Assembly: GCA_030619365.1 (NCBI GenBank)
Contig: JAUXBQ010000064.1
Span: forward strand, 1-11,807
DNA length: 11,807 nt
Source of the DNA: a candidate division FCPU426 bacterium
Lineage (GTDB): Bacteria > Oederibacteriota > JAAXVQ01 > JAUVAV01
Reading direction: 5' to 3'
Shown here: one piece after another, positions 1-6,316 of the stretch
How positions within the stretch are numbered: the stretch's first letter is position 1
Layout of the letters: every line of letters starts with the position of its first letter
Made by a program: the position numbers and the translations under genes
The notes under the pieces: model-generated
Databases searched by the model: none
The model's input: only the letters and a program-made list of their open reading frames with translations
What the model was told of the DNA's origin: nothing

Positions 1-1785
1 AGTCTGATTGGCGAGGCGGCATACAGCCGATTTCAGTCCAACCGCCTGTCCGCGGGTATCGCCGAGGGTCAGGCCGTGAAATCCGAAATCTCCGGCAGCC
101 TCGGCCCAGTGGGCACAGCCGCCTATTATCGCCGCACCACTCCGGAATTTCTGCGCGTGGGTGGCGCTCAGCAGGGCAGCGATCTTTTGAATTACGGCGG
201 CCGTTTGGATCTTAAGACCGGCGGGTCCTACACCCTGGCCGGGGCCTATGATTTCAAGGATGTGCTGCTGGAAAGTTTGCGGGAAACCACCACTCAAGTT
301 TCCGGGCAGGCCGGCCTGCACCCGCGCGGCTGGCCCTCTGTGGCCTGCCAATATTTTCAGTTGCAAGCGCAAAATGACGCGCCCCTGCCCGAGCGCCTGG
401 ACCACCATACCTGGCGGCACACGGGTCTTTTAGGGATAAGCCGGGATTTTTACGAGGCAGATGCGCGGGTGGAAATGGAATTACGGGAAGGCGAGTTGGC
501 CTCCCGGGGAACAGCCGAGACCCGCAGCTTGGCCTTGGGCGCGGCCACCAAGAACCTGGGCTGGATCACAGCCAGTGCGGGCCTGGAGCATCAGACCGTG
601 GCGGAGAAGGGCAACAGCGCGACGCCCGAACGGGTCTTTCGCGTGACCAAGGTAGACGTGCACGGGTCCTTCCACCCGCTCGACCGTTATCGTCTGAGCG
701 TGGACAATGCCTGGGTGTGGGACGAGGCATACGGCTCCACGCGGACCCTGGACACCAAGCTGGACGCGCGTCCCATAAATGAAGTGCGGCTGGATGCCAA
801 GTACACGTGGGAAACTCTCCAGAGCCTGATCAGTTCAGTGTACGTGCCCGTGTATACCCAGACCGCATCCGGACAACTGGAAGTACTGCCGCTGGAAGCC
901 CTGTCTTTGCGTCTCACACCCAGTTTGCGCTGGACCACGCCGGCTGGGCAACAGGCAACGCTGAATGCGAGCCGCACGGACCTGGGCAGCGTGAAATGGG
1001 CCCAGTCCGCGCTCTTGTCCCATGAAGCAGAGGTGCGCCGCGATTTATACCTGCTGGCCGATTACACGGACCCGGGTCTGCGACTCCAGACCGAGCAGGA
1101 ATCCCGCGCCGCGTCTTATACACTCAAAGCCGCGGTTTCGCCTGCGTTTTCCGCCCAGGCGGGCGCATCGTACGAGCAGTATTATAAATACAACTATAAT
1201 GCCGGGTTAAATGATTTTGACCGGCTGTACGGACGGCATCGGGTTTTTTCTTTAAGCGCCCGCTCCTCCCTGGCCGAGGTGCTGCGTGTGGACAGTGCCT
1301 ATGAATTGGACCTGCGCCTTCAGGACGGCACGAGTCCTGAGGCAATTACCCGCACCGCGTATCCGGTCTCCGAGACCGGCCAGACCACTGCGCAGTACGA
1401 TATGCTGAACAGCTATGGCCGTTTGCACACGCGGCAGGATACGGCCCGGGCCAAGGCTACCTACCAGTGGACCAAGATTTTTTCCAGTTTCGCGGAAGGG
1501 ACGTACAATCGCAACGAGGATCTGAGCGGGCAAGAACCCATCATTCACACGGCTGCGCCGGGTGCGGGCGTGATTCTGCGCTGGGAAAAATTCCGCGTGG
1601 AAGCGAGCGTCCGGTTGGCCAAATCCTGGGGTGGGGTGAGCACGCACCAGGAAAATTATATGGTTGCGTTGAACTACAATCCCCTCAGCCTGCTTTCCAT
1701 GTCCTTGCGCGGCCAGCATACCAAAACCCTGGATCCGGACTCGCTGGCCACGGAAGTGGACCTGAACTGCAGCGTACAGTTTTAA
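1..1785 (+). CDS. Outer-membrane beta-barrel protein, C-terminal part (5' end outside window)
   Basis: The reading frame is open from base 1 with no stop before 1783-1785, so 594 residues are visible and the true start lies upstream. The GTG at 76 is only an internal valine, not a supported start. Nearly the whole visible part consists of short stretches alternating polar and hydrophobic or aromatic residues, separated by Gly/Asp/Asn-rich turns (for example RDLYLLADYTD and YMVALNYNPLSLL). This is the pattern of transmembrane beta-strands. The chain ends in Phe (LNCSVQF), the classic C-terminal residue recognised by the BAM complex. No TonB box, plug domain or OmpA-like domain can be seen in this part. 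I do not recognise the family, so substrate and function are unknown; it could be a porin-like channel, a secretion or assembly barrel, or a surface protein. It is separated from lysS by 357 bases and is probably transcribed independently. Confidence 0.72.
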   Translation, partial: SLIGEAAYSRFQSNRLSAGIAEGQAVKSEISGSLGPVGTAAYYRRTTPEFLRVGGAQQGSDLLNYGGRLDLKTGGSYTLAGAYDFKDVLLESLRETTTQVSGQAGLHPRGWPSVACQYFQLQAQNDAPLPERLDHHTWRHTGLLGISRDFYEADARVEMELREGELASRGTAETRSLALGAATKNLGWITASAGLEHQTVAEKGNSATPERVFRVTKVDVHGSFHPLDRYRLSVDNAWVWDEAYGSTRTLDTKLDARPINEVRLDAKYTWETLQSLISSVYVPVYTQTASGQLEVLPLEALSLRLTPSLRWTTPAGQQATLNASRTDLGSVKWAQSALLSHEAEVRRDLYLLADYTDPGLRLQTEQESRAASYTLKAAVSPAFSAQAGASYEQYYKYNYNAGLNDFDRLYGRHRVFSLSARSSLAEVLRVDSAYELDLRLQDGTSPEAITRTAYPVSETGQTTAQYDMLNSYGRLHTRQDTARAKATYQWTKIFSSFAEGTYNRNEDLSGQEPIIHTAAPGAGVILRWEKFRVEASVRLAKSWGGVSTHQENYMVALNYNPLSLLSMSLRGQHTKTLDPDSLATEVDLNCSVQF

Positions 1786-1823
1786 ATAAAAAACCTGTCC
1801 ACATCCGGCATCCGCCGGACCAG

Positions 1824-1909
1824 GGATTACACGGATTACACGGATAAGGCATAAAAACGCTAGAAAGGTTTTTAATATTTTTAATCTGTGAAATCTGTGT
1901 AATCCGTGG
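1824..1909. repeat. Inverted repeat built of 9-base units (GGATTACAC type)
   Basis: The left arm has two exact copies of GGATTACAC (1824-1832, 1833-1841) plus GGAT. The right arm has three related 9-base units in the opposite sense (AATCTGTGA 1883-1891, AATCTGTGT 1892-1900, AATCCGTGG 1901-1909). Bases 1830-1845 pair with 1893-1908 over 16 positions, with a single G-T mismatch that would be a G-U pair in RNA. The loop is 47 bases. From memory, similar GTAATCCGTG-type dispersed repeats are common in many environmental bacterial genomes. This is probably a REP/MITE-like non-autonomous element; no transposase is nearby. Confidence 0.8.
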
Positions 1910-1940
1910 ATAAGTTTTTGATTTTATTTGGACATGAATG

Positions 1941-2002
1941 GTTCATTTGAACATTTGAATTTTGGTCATTGTTTAGGGTTTAGTGCTTAGAATTTAGGAT
2001 TT
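1941..2002. repeat. Degenerate AT-rich short-period repeat tract
   Basis: CATTTGAA occurs twice in direct tandem (1944-1951 and 1952-1959). It is followed by a series of TTTAG or CTTAG words (TTTAG at 1972-1976, 1979-1983 and 1993-1997, CTTAG in between). The tract has no coding potential and differs in composition from the GC-rich genes. It resembles degenerate dispersed intergenic repeats rather than a designed regulatory site. I cannot assign it a function. Confidence 0.5.
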
Positions 2003-2040
2003 TGCAGCAGGACCAACTAGTGGGTTTGTTACTTTAAAAA

Positions 2041-2070
2041 TTGACAACCACCAGAGCCCACTGCTAGACT
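2041..2070 (+). promoter_or_regulatory. Probable sigma70-type promoter of lysS
   Basis: A perfect -35 hexamer TTGACA (2041-2046) is followed after 18 bases by TAGACT (2065-2070), which matches 4 of 6 positions of the -10 consensus. TG at 2062-2063, one base before it, gives the extended -10 form TGnTAGACT. Transcription would start near 2077 and leave a leader of about 66 bases before the lysS GTG. The lysS reading frame could be extended back to an ATG at 2071, but that ATG lies upstream of the predicted transcription start, which supports the later start codon. Confidence 0.6.
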
Positions 2071-2075
2071 ATGCG

Positions 2076-2126
2076 CGGCAGTAATGGCCGATGCTTTCTG
2101 CCGGATAAGTTTTCCCGGCAATTTTT
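2076..2126 (+). promoter_or_regulatory. Possible transcription attenuator in the lysS leader
   Basis: Two mutually exclusive stems can be drawn. The upstream stem pairs CGGCAG (2076-2081) with CTGCCG (2098-2103). The downstream stem pairs TGCCGG (2099-2104) with CCGGCA (2115-2120) around a 10-base loop and is followed directly by A and TTTTT (2122-2126), as in an intrinsic terminator. Both stems use bases 2099-2103, so forming one disrupts the other. This is the layout of an antiterminator/terminator pair. The stems are only 6 base pairs each. No T-box consensus and no Lys-rich leader peptide is visible, so the signal sensed, if any, is unknown. Confidence 0.4.
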
Positions 2127-2129
2127 ATC

Positions 2130-2135
2130 AAGGAG
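2130..2135 (+). promoter_or_regulatory. Ribosome binding site that fixes the lysS start
   Basis: AAGGAG lies 7 bases before the GTG at 2143. It is the only good Shine-Dalgarno sequence near the 5' end of this frame, so GTG 2143 is preferred over the in-frame ATG at 2071. It lies only 3 bases after the T-run of the possible attenuator. Confidence 0.75.
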
Positions 2136-2142
2136 ACAGACC

Positions 2143-3663
2143 GTGGCGGAAAAGGAAATCATTCAGCAGCGCATAGAAAAAATACGGGTCCTGCGCCAGG
2201 ACGGCGTAGAACCTTATGCCTATAAATTCCCGAGGACCCACACTTCGTCCAAGATACAGGAAACCTTTGCCCGTCTGCAGGGGGAAGAAAAGTCGGACGT
2301 TTCCGTCTCTCTGGCCGGCCGGATCAAGTCCTACCGGGCGCACGGCAAGACCGTTTTTATCCACCTCCAGGACGAAAACGGCCAGGTGCAAATCTACCTG
2401 AGAGCCGACGAGATGGGCGAAACGCGGTATGAAATTGTTAAGCGCCTGGATATTGGGGATTTTCTGGGCGTCAAGGGACCGGTCTTCCGGACCCGCACCG
2501 GTGAATTGACGATCCGGGTGGAAGAGTTCACGCTGCTCTCCAAATCCATCCGCCCCTTGCCGGAAAAATGGCACGGACTCAAGGACGTGGAAGCGCGGTA
2601 CCGGCAGCGCTACCTGGATATTCTTACCAACCCGCAGTCCAAAAAAGTGTTTCTCACGCGAATCCGGATTGTCCGTGAAATTCGGAATTTTCTGGACGGC
2701 CTCGGGTTTCTCGAGGTCGAAACACCCATGATGCAGCCCATCCCGGGCGGTGCGGCGGCCAAGCCGTTTAAGACCCACCACAATGCCCTGAACCGTGACC
2801 TGTTTCTCCGGGTGGCTCCCGAGCTATACCTGAAAAGGCTGCTCATCGCGGGATTTGAGAAAATCTATGAACTCAACCGCAATTTCCGCAACGAGGGCCT
2901 GAGCACCATGCATAATCCGGAATTCAGCATGCTGGAAATTTACCAGGCTTACGTGGACGGCGCCGCGATGATGGATTTAACCGAAAAATTGTTCGTACAC
3001 CTGGCCAAGACCTTGCACGGCGGCGCGGAAATAACCTATCAGAACCAGACCATTAACTTCAGCGTGCCCTGGCGACGTTTGTCCTACGTCGAGGCCGTGG
3101 CCGAACAGACCGGGGTCAACGTGTGGCAGGAGCCCCTTGAGCGCATTCAGACCGTGTGTCAGGAACACCGCCTGGAGGTGCCGGTGGGCGCGACCAAGGC
3201 CGATATGACGGAATTGTTGTTTGATCACCTGGTGGTTCCCAAGCTCATACAGCCCACCTTCGTGGTCGACTTTCCCCTGGAATTGTCACCCCTGGCCAAG
3301 GCCAAGGAGGGTTCGGACGAATTCGCGGACCGTTTTGAGCCCTATATTGCCGGGCATGAGTACGCGAATGGGTTTTCCGAATTAACCGATCCCCAGGAGC
3401 AGCGCCAGCGGTTTGAGCGCCAGATGCACAAACGGGCGCAGGGCAGCGAGGAAGCGCAGCTCATGGACGAGGATTTTCTGCGGGCCATGGAATACGGCAT
3501 GCCGCCGGCCGGCGGGCTGGGTATCGGCATTGACCGCCTGGCCATGCTGCTCACGGATACCCCCTCGATCCGGGACGTCATTCTTTTCCCGCAGCTTCGT
3601 CAGATCATGATCACGGACCCGGAGGAAGCCGATTCGGAGGCCGAGGCGCAGCCGACGAAGTAG
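2143..3663 (+). CDS. lysS: Lysyl-tRNA synthetase, class II
   Basis: The 506-residue protein charges tRNA-Lys with lysine using ATP in the cytoplasm. After a short N-terminal helix comes an OB-fold anticodon-binding domain (about residues 50-140), then the class II catalytic core. Motif 1 is around 183-197 (GFLEVETPMM, with Pro195). The lysine-type segment THHNALNRDLFLRVAPELYLKRL-like follows. Motif 2 is FRNEGLSTMHNPEF from residue 248, with Arg249 and Glu251. Motif 3 is GGLGIGIDRLAMLL at 457-470, with Arg465. The usual segments FVVDFPLELSPLAK and ANGFSELTDP are present. The length is normal for the family. The C-terminus runs about 18 residues past the usual end at LFPQLR as an acidic tail (DPEEADSEAEAQ). 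The start is GTG, chosen from the strong ribosome binding site. It appears to have its own promoter, and a 182-base repeat-bearing gap separates it from the lol genes. Confidence 0.96.
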   Translation: MAEKEIIQQRIEKIRVLRQDGVEPYAYKFPRTHTSSKIQETFARLQGEEKSDVSVSLAGRIKSYRAHGKTVFIHLQDENGQVQIYLRADEMGETRYEIVKRLDIGDFLGVKGPVFRTRTGELTIRVEEFTLLSKSIRPLPEKWHGLKDVEARYRQRYLDILTNPQSKKVFLTRIRIVREIRNFLDGLGFLEVETPMMQPIPGGAAAKPFKTHHNALNRDLFLRVAPELYLKRLLIAGFEKIYELNRNFRNEGLSTMHNPEFSMLEIYQAYVDGAAMMDLTEKLFVHLAKTLHGGAEITYQNQTINFSVPWRRLSYVEAVAEQTGVNVWQEPLERIQTVCQEHRLEVPVGATKADMTELLFDHLVVPKLIQPTFVVDFPLELSPLAKAKEGSDEFADRFEPYIAGHEYANGFSELTDPQEQRQRFERQMHKRAQGSEEAQLMDEDFLRAMEYGMPPAGGLGIGIDRLAMLLTDTPSIRDVILFPQLRQIMITDPEEADSEAEAQPTK

Positions 3664-3698
3664 CAGAACCCGCGGTGGCGTTCAGGTGTCCAAGGTAC

Positions 3699-3807
3699 GA
3701 ATAACGTAGGGGCGTATTGCGACCACAGGATGTAGGGAACGGTGCCCCGACCGGAGGGGATTATCGAACCGGGATTCCCTTTGGTCGCGACCGTTCCCTA
3801 CGTTATT
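3699..3807. repeat. Large inverted repeat with two alternative left arms, between lysS and lolC
   Basis: The right arm, ACCGTTCCCTACGTTATT (3790-3807), can pair perfectly over 12 bases with either of two left arms. The outer one is AATAACGTAGGG (3700-3711), paired with 3796-3807. The inner one is GTAGGGAACGGT (3732-3743), paired with 3790-3801. The inner stem can continue after a small internal loop (CGACC 3748-3752 with GGTCG 3783-3787). A 10-base palindrome GGTCGCGACC lies at 3783-3792. The element fills most of the 182-base gap and is not coding. It is probably a REP/MITE-like mobile palindrome of a different family from the ones at 1824 and 7531. An AT-rich TATTAT word just after it (3808-3813) has no convincing -35 partner, so no promoter for lolC is called here. 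Confidence 0.75.
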
Positions 3808-3833
3808 TATTATCGGGCCCGGGATCGGGTCCC

Positions 3834-3838
3834 GGAGG
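3834..3838 (+). promoter_or_regulatory. Ribosome binding site that fixes the lolC/E start
   Basis: GGAGG lies 7 bases before GTG 3846. The same frame is open back to an ATG at 3717, but that stretch lies inside the inverted repeat and encodes a Gly/Arg/Pro-rich segment unlike the family. This site makes GTG 3846 the start. Confidence 0.8.
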
Positions 3839-3845
3839 AACGTGC

Positions 3846-5099
3846 GTGAAATTCCCGTTTGAATTTTCAATCAGCCTGCGGTATCTGAAGGCCAAGCAGA
3901 AAGAGTCCTTTATCTCCCTGATCTCCGTTATCTCCGTGGCGGGCGTGGCGCTGGGCGTCATGGCGCTGATCATCGTGATGTCGGTTATGAACGGGTTCCG
4001 GGAGGACATCCGCCGGCGCATCATCGGCTCGCAGGCCCACGTGGTCATTGCCAGCTACGACCAGGGCGGGATCGAGAACTGGGAACAGGTGCTGGCCCGG
4101 GCCGAGGAGCACCCGCTGGTCACCGCGATTTCTCCCTACCTGTCCAATCAAGTGATGCTTAAAAAGGACCATCACGTGGAGGGCGTGGTGATCTGGGGGA
4201 TCGACACGCAGCGGGAAACCAAGGTCACGCAGTTGCGGTCCAATATGAAGAGCGGTTCCCTGGATAAACTGAACCAGCCGCCGCTGCCGGGAAAGAATCC
4301 GTTGCGCGGACGCGGCATCATTCTGGGCATCGAAGTGGCGCGAAGGCTGGGGCTGCTGACCGGTGACCAGGTCACCGTGGTGGCGCCGGTATTCAAGGTC
4401 ACCGCGGCCGGGACCGTTCCCAAGGTCGCCACCTTTCAGGTCGTGGGGATTTTCGAGGCCGGGATGTACGAATACGACGCGACCTTCGCGTATATTTCAC
4501 TGGCCACGGCGCAACTGCTTTTTGAACAGCCCGGCATGGTGAATGGGATGGCCATCCGGGTGAAGGCGCTGGAACAGGCCCGGCAAGTGGCCCGGGATCT
4601 TCAGCAGGGCGGAGGGAATTACTGGGCCCGGGATTTCATGTCCTTAAACCGCAACCTGGCCACGGCCCTGGCCACGGAAAAAATCGTGATGTTCGTCATT
4701 CTTATTATGATCGTGATGGTGGCGGCCTTTAACATCGCCTCCACCCTGATCATGGTGGTCATGGAAAAGAAGAAAGACATCGGCATTCTTAAAGCCATGG
4801 GCGCCAGCCGGCGGTTCATCATGCGCCTGTTCATGCTGGAGGGCACTCTGATCGGCGTGGGGGGGACCCTGCTGGGCTTGATCGGCGGCATGGCCACTTG
4901 TTTGTTTTTAAAGCTGTATCCCCTGCACATTCCCGGAGGCGGCATTGTGTATTACATCGAGAAACTACCGGTGTCCCTGCGCTGGGAGGACGTGCTGCTC
5001 ATTACCGGAGTCACCATGCTGGTCTGCCTGATATCCGCGGTCTATCCGGCTTGGCAGGCCTCGCGTCTGGACCCGGTGGAAGCGATCCGCTATGAATAA
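3846..5099 (+). CDS. lolC: Lipoprotein-releasing ABC transporter permease, LolC/LolE family
   Basis: This 417-residue inner-membrane permease, with the LolD ATPase, would extract mature lipoproteins from the inner membrane and pass them to a periplasmic carrier for the outer membrane. The sequence shows the MacB/FtsX fold: a short cytoplasmic N-terminus with SLRYLKAKQKESFISLIS typical of LolC/E, TM1 at about 22-48, a periplasmic domain of about 225 residues, then TM2 (about 280-302), TM3 (about 331-353) and TM4 (about 383-404). The cytoplasmic coupling segment KKKDIGILKAMGAS follows TM2, and the end is the family-typical PAWQASRLDPVEAIRYE. Only one permease gene lies beside lolD. That fits a homodimeric, LolF-like arrangement instead of the LolC plus LolE pair of gammaproteobacteria, unless a second copy lies elsewhere; the choice of C or E in the symbol is therefore arbitrary. 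It overlaps lolD by 8 bases, implying translational coupling. Confidence 0.93.
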   Translation: MKFPFEFSISLRYLKAKQKESFISLISVISVAGVALGVMALIIVMSVMNGFREDIRRRIIGSQAHVVIASYDQGGIENWEQVLARAEEHPLVTAISPYLSNQVMLKKDHHVEGVVIWGIDTQRETKVTQLRSNMKSGSLDKLNQPPLPGKNPLRGRGIILGIEVARRLGLLTGDQVTVVAPVFKVTAAGTVPKVATFQVVGIFEAGMYEYDATFAYISLATAQLLFEQPGMVNGMAIRVKALEQARQVARDLQQGGGNYWARDFMSLNRNLATALATEKIVMFVILIMIVMVAAFNIASTLIMVVMEKKKDIGILKAMGASRRFIMRLFMLEGTLIGVGGTLLGLIGGMATCLFLKLYPLHIPGGGIVYYIEKLPVSLRWEDVLLITGVTMLVCLISAVYPAWQASRLDPVEAIRYE

Positions 5100-5883
5100 A
5101 ACCGTGCTGGAAATCCGACAGGTCGAAAAAAGCTTTGTGGTGGGCGGCAACCGCGTGCAGGTCCTCAAGGGTATTGACCTGACCGTGTCCGCGGGTGAAG
5201 TGATTGCCATCATGGGCCCGTCCGGTGCGGGGAAAACGACCCTGCTCAGCATCGCGGGAGGGATCATGCGCCCCACCGCGGGCACGGTCCGCATTGCGGG
5301 CCAGGAACTATACACGCAGAATGACGAGGCGCTGGCGGGTCTCCGGAACCGGTCGGTGGGATTCGTTTTTCAAATGCACTACCTCTTGCCTGAGTTTACG
5401 GCCGAGGAAAACGTCATGCTGCCGGCCCTGATCACGGGTGGCGACCGGGCCCCGGCCCGGCAACGGGCCCGGCAGTTGCTGGAACAGGTCGGCCTGGCGG
5501 GGCGCACGCGGCATCGCCCGGGTGAATTGTCGGGCGGTGAGCAACAGCGTGTGGCCATTGCCCGGGCGCTCCAGAACCAGCCGGCCCTGCTGCTGGCGGA
5601 CGAACCCACCGGGGATCTGGACCGCGCCACGGCGCGGGAAATTCAAGCGCTGTTTATCGACCTGAACCGGCGGCAGGGGCAGACGGTGATCATGGTCACG
5701 CACAATCCCGAACTCGGCGATCTGGCCGACCGGATCGTCATGCTGGAGGACGGCTTGGTGGTTTTGCCACCGGAACCGCTGGCTGCGAAGGAAGCGGAAA
5801 CGAAAGGGGCAGGCGAAGATGTTTTGCCAGATATGCCATCAAGAGGAAGCAACGGTTTACCTGATCGAGAGCACGGGGGATAA
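5092..5883 (+). CDS. lolD: Lipoprotein-releasing ABC transporter ATPase LolD
   Basis: This 263-residue ATP-binding subunit powers lipoprotein extraction by the LolC/E permease encoded just upstream. It has Walker A GPSGAGKT (42-49), a Q-loop at Gln94 inside FVFQMHYLLPEFTAEENV (very close to the LolD-specific form), the ABC signature LSGGE (146-150), Walker B LLLADE (166-171), a D-loop in GDLD and the switch His204. The ATG lies inside the end of lolC, an 8-base overlap. LolD proteins usually end near residue 225-230. Here a low-complexity tail rich in Pro, Ala, Glu and Gly continues to 263, and its last 22 codons overlap mcsA in another frame. The tail has no recognisable domain and probably arose by loss of an earlier stop. 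Confidence 0.94.
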   Translation: MNKTVLEIRQVEKSFVVGGNRVQVLKGIDLTVSAGEVIAIMGPSGAGKTTLLSIAGGIMRPTAGTVRIAGQELYTQNDEALAGLRNRSVGFVFQMHYLLPEFTAEENVMLPALITGGDRAPARQRARQLLEQVGLAGRTRHRPGELSGGEQQRVAIARALQNQPALLLADEPTGDLDRATAREIQALFIDLNRRQGQTVIMVTHNPELGDLADRIVMLEDGLVVLPPEPLAAKEAETKGAGEDVLPDMPSRGSNGLPDREHGG

Positions 5884-6316
5884 ACACACCTCGCTGCATA
5901 TTTGCGAGAGTTGCGCCCAGAAACGCCACCTCGGGGAAATGCTCTCCAAACCGGCCCTGGCCATGCAAAACTTGCTGGCCTCGCTGCTGGAACTCAGCGC
6001 CGCGCCCCCGGCCGAGCAAAGGGAAGTCAAGTGTCAGGCCTGCGGCCTGAGCTTTTCGCAGTTCCGGGAGGCGGGCCGCTTTGGGTGCGCCCAGTGTTAT
6101 AACGCGTTCCGGGATCAGCTCCTGCCGTTATTGCGCCAGTTTCACCAGGCCGAGGAACACCGCGGCCGCGCCCAGCCTCCGACCCGGCTCCGGCGGAACA
6201 CCAACCTGGAAGACCTGAAATCCCGGTTGCACAAGCTGATCGCGAATGAGCACTTCGAGGAAGCAGCACGTCTGCGCGACCACATCCGCGCGCTGGAAGG
6301 GAAGCACCAGCCGTGA
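5819..6316 (+). CDS. mcsA: McsA, activator of the protein-arginine kinase McsB
   Basis: This 165-residue protein has the McsA architecture. Two N-terminal zinc-binding units have paired CxxC motifs (Cys3/Cys6 with Cys29/Cys32, and Cys72/Cys75 with Cys90/Cys93). A UvrB/UvrC-type (UVR) helical hairpin follows at about 128-161 (NLEDLKSRLHKLIANEHFEEAARLRDHIRALE-like, key residues Glu147-Glu148-Ala149-Ala150 and Arg153-Asp154). In Bacillus and Staphylococcus, McsA binds and activates McsB, and its UVR motif resembles the one in ClpC. All eight cysteines are present, so zinc binding is probably intact. A Shine-Dalgarno-like AAAGGGG (5803-5809) lies 9 bases before the ATG. The gene starts inside lolD (65-base overlap), and its TGA overlaps the mcsB GTG start. 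UVR plus cysteine pairs alone could suggest another zinc protein, but the adjacent mcsB and clpC make McsA very likely. Confidence 0.92.
   Translation: MFCQICHQEEATVYLIESTGDKHTSLHICESCAQKRHLGEMLSKPALAMQNLLASLLELSAAPPAEQREVKCQACGLSFSQFREAGRFGCAQCYNAFRDQLLPLLRQFHQAEEHRGRAQPPTRLRRNTNLEDLKSRLHKLIANEHFEEAARLRDHIRALEGKHQP

Larger units (their letters stand above)
1786..2142. other. Intergenic region with repeats, promoter and lysS leader
   Basis: This 357-base stretch carries no credible gene and is much richer in A+T than its flanks. In order it holds a small GC-rich hairpin (TCCGGC 1804-1809 with GCCGGA 1814-1819, not followed by a T-run), a long inverted repeat (1824-1909) followed by TTTTT at 1915-1919, a degenerate TTTAG/CATTTGAA tract (1941-2002), a sigma70-like promoter (2041-2070), and the lysS leader with two overlapping hairpins. 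The long inverted repeat plus T-run might end transcription of the barrel gene, but its 47-base loop makes that uncertain. Confidence 0.7.

Noticed and set aside
1804..1819. GC hairpin after the barrel gene as an intrinsic terminator
   Set aside because: The stem TCCGGC/GCCGGA is good but no T-run follows on the + strand, so it is not called as a terminator.
1824..1909. CRISPR-like array from the repeated 9-base units
   Set aside because: The units are too short and adjacent, there are no unique spacers of constant length, and the two halves are inverted relative to each other.
2071..2142. Upstream ATG extension of lysS
   Set aside because: GTG 2143 has AAGGAG 7 bases before it, the extension is unlike LysRS N-termini, and the predicted transcription start lies after the ATG.
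2071..2142. T-box riboswitch upstream of lysS
   Set aside because: The leader is only about 66 bases and lacks the T-box sequence and a specifier-loop stem, so only a simple two-hairpin switch remains possible.
2128..2781. 217-codon open frame on the - strand opposite lysS
   Set aside because: It is antisense to well-conserved LysRS sequence and shows no protein-like features or independent ribosome binding site.
3756..3775. tRNA T-arm-like sequence on the - strand (CGGTTCGA)
   Set aside because: No matching T-stem, acceptor stem, anticodon arm or CCA end can be built around it. It is part of the inverted repeat.
3717..3845. Upstream ATG extension of lolC/E
   Set aside because: The extension is encoded by the inverted repeat and is Gly/Pro/Arg-rich. 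GTG 3846 has GGAGG 7 bases upstream and gives the family-typical N-terminus.
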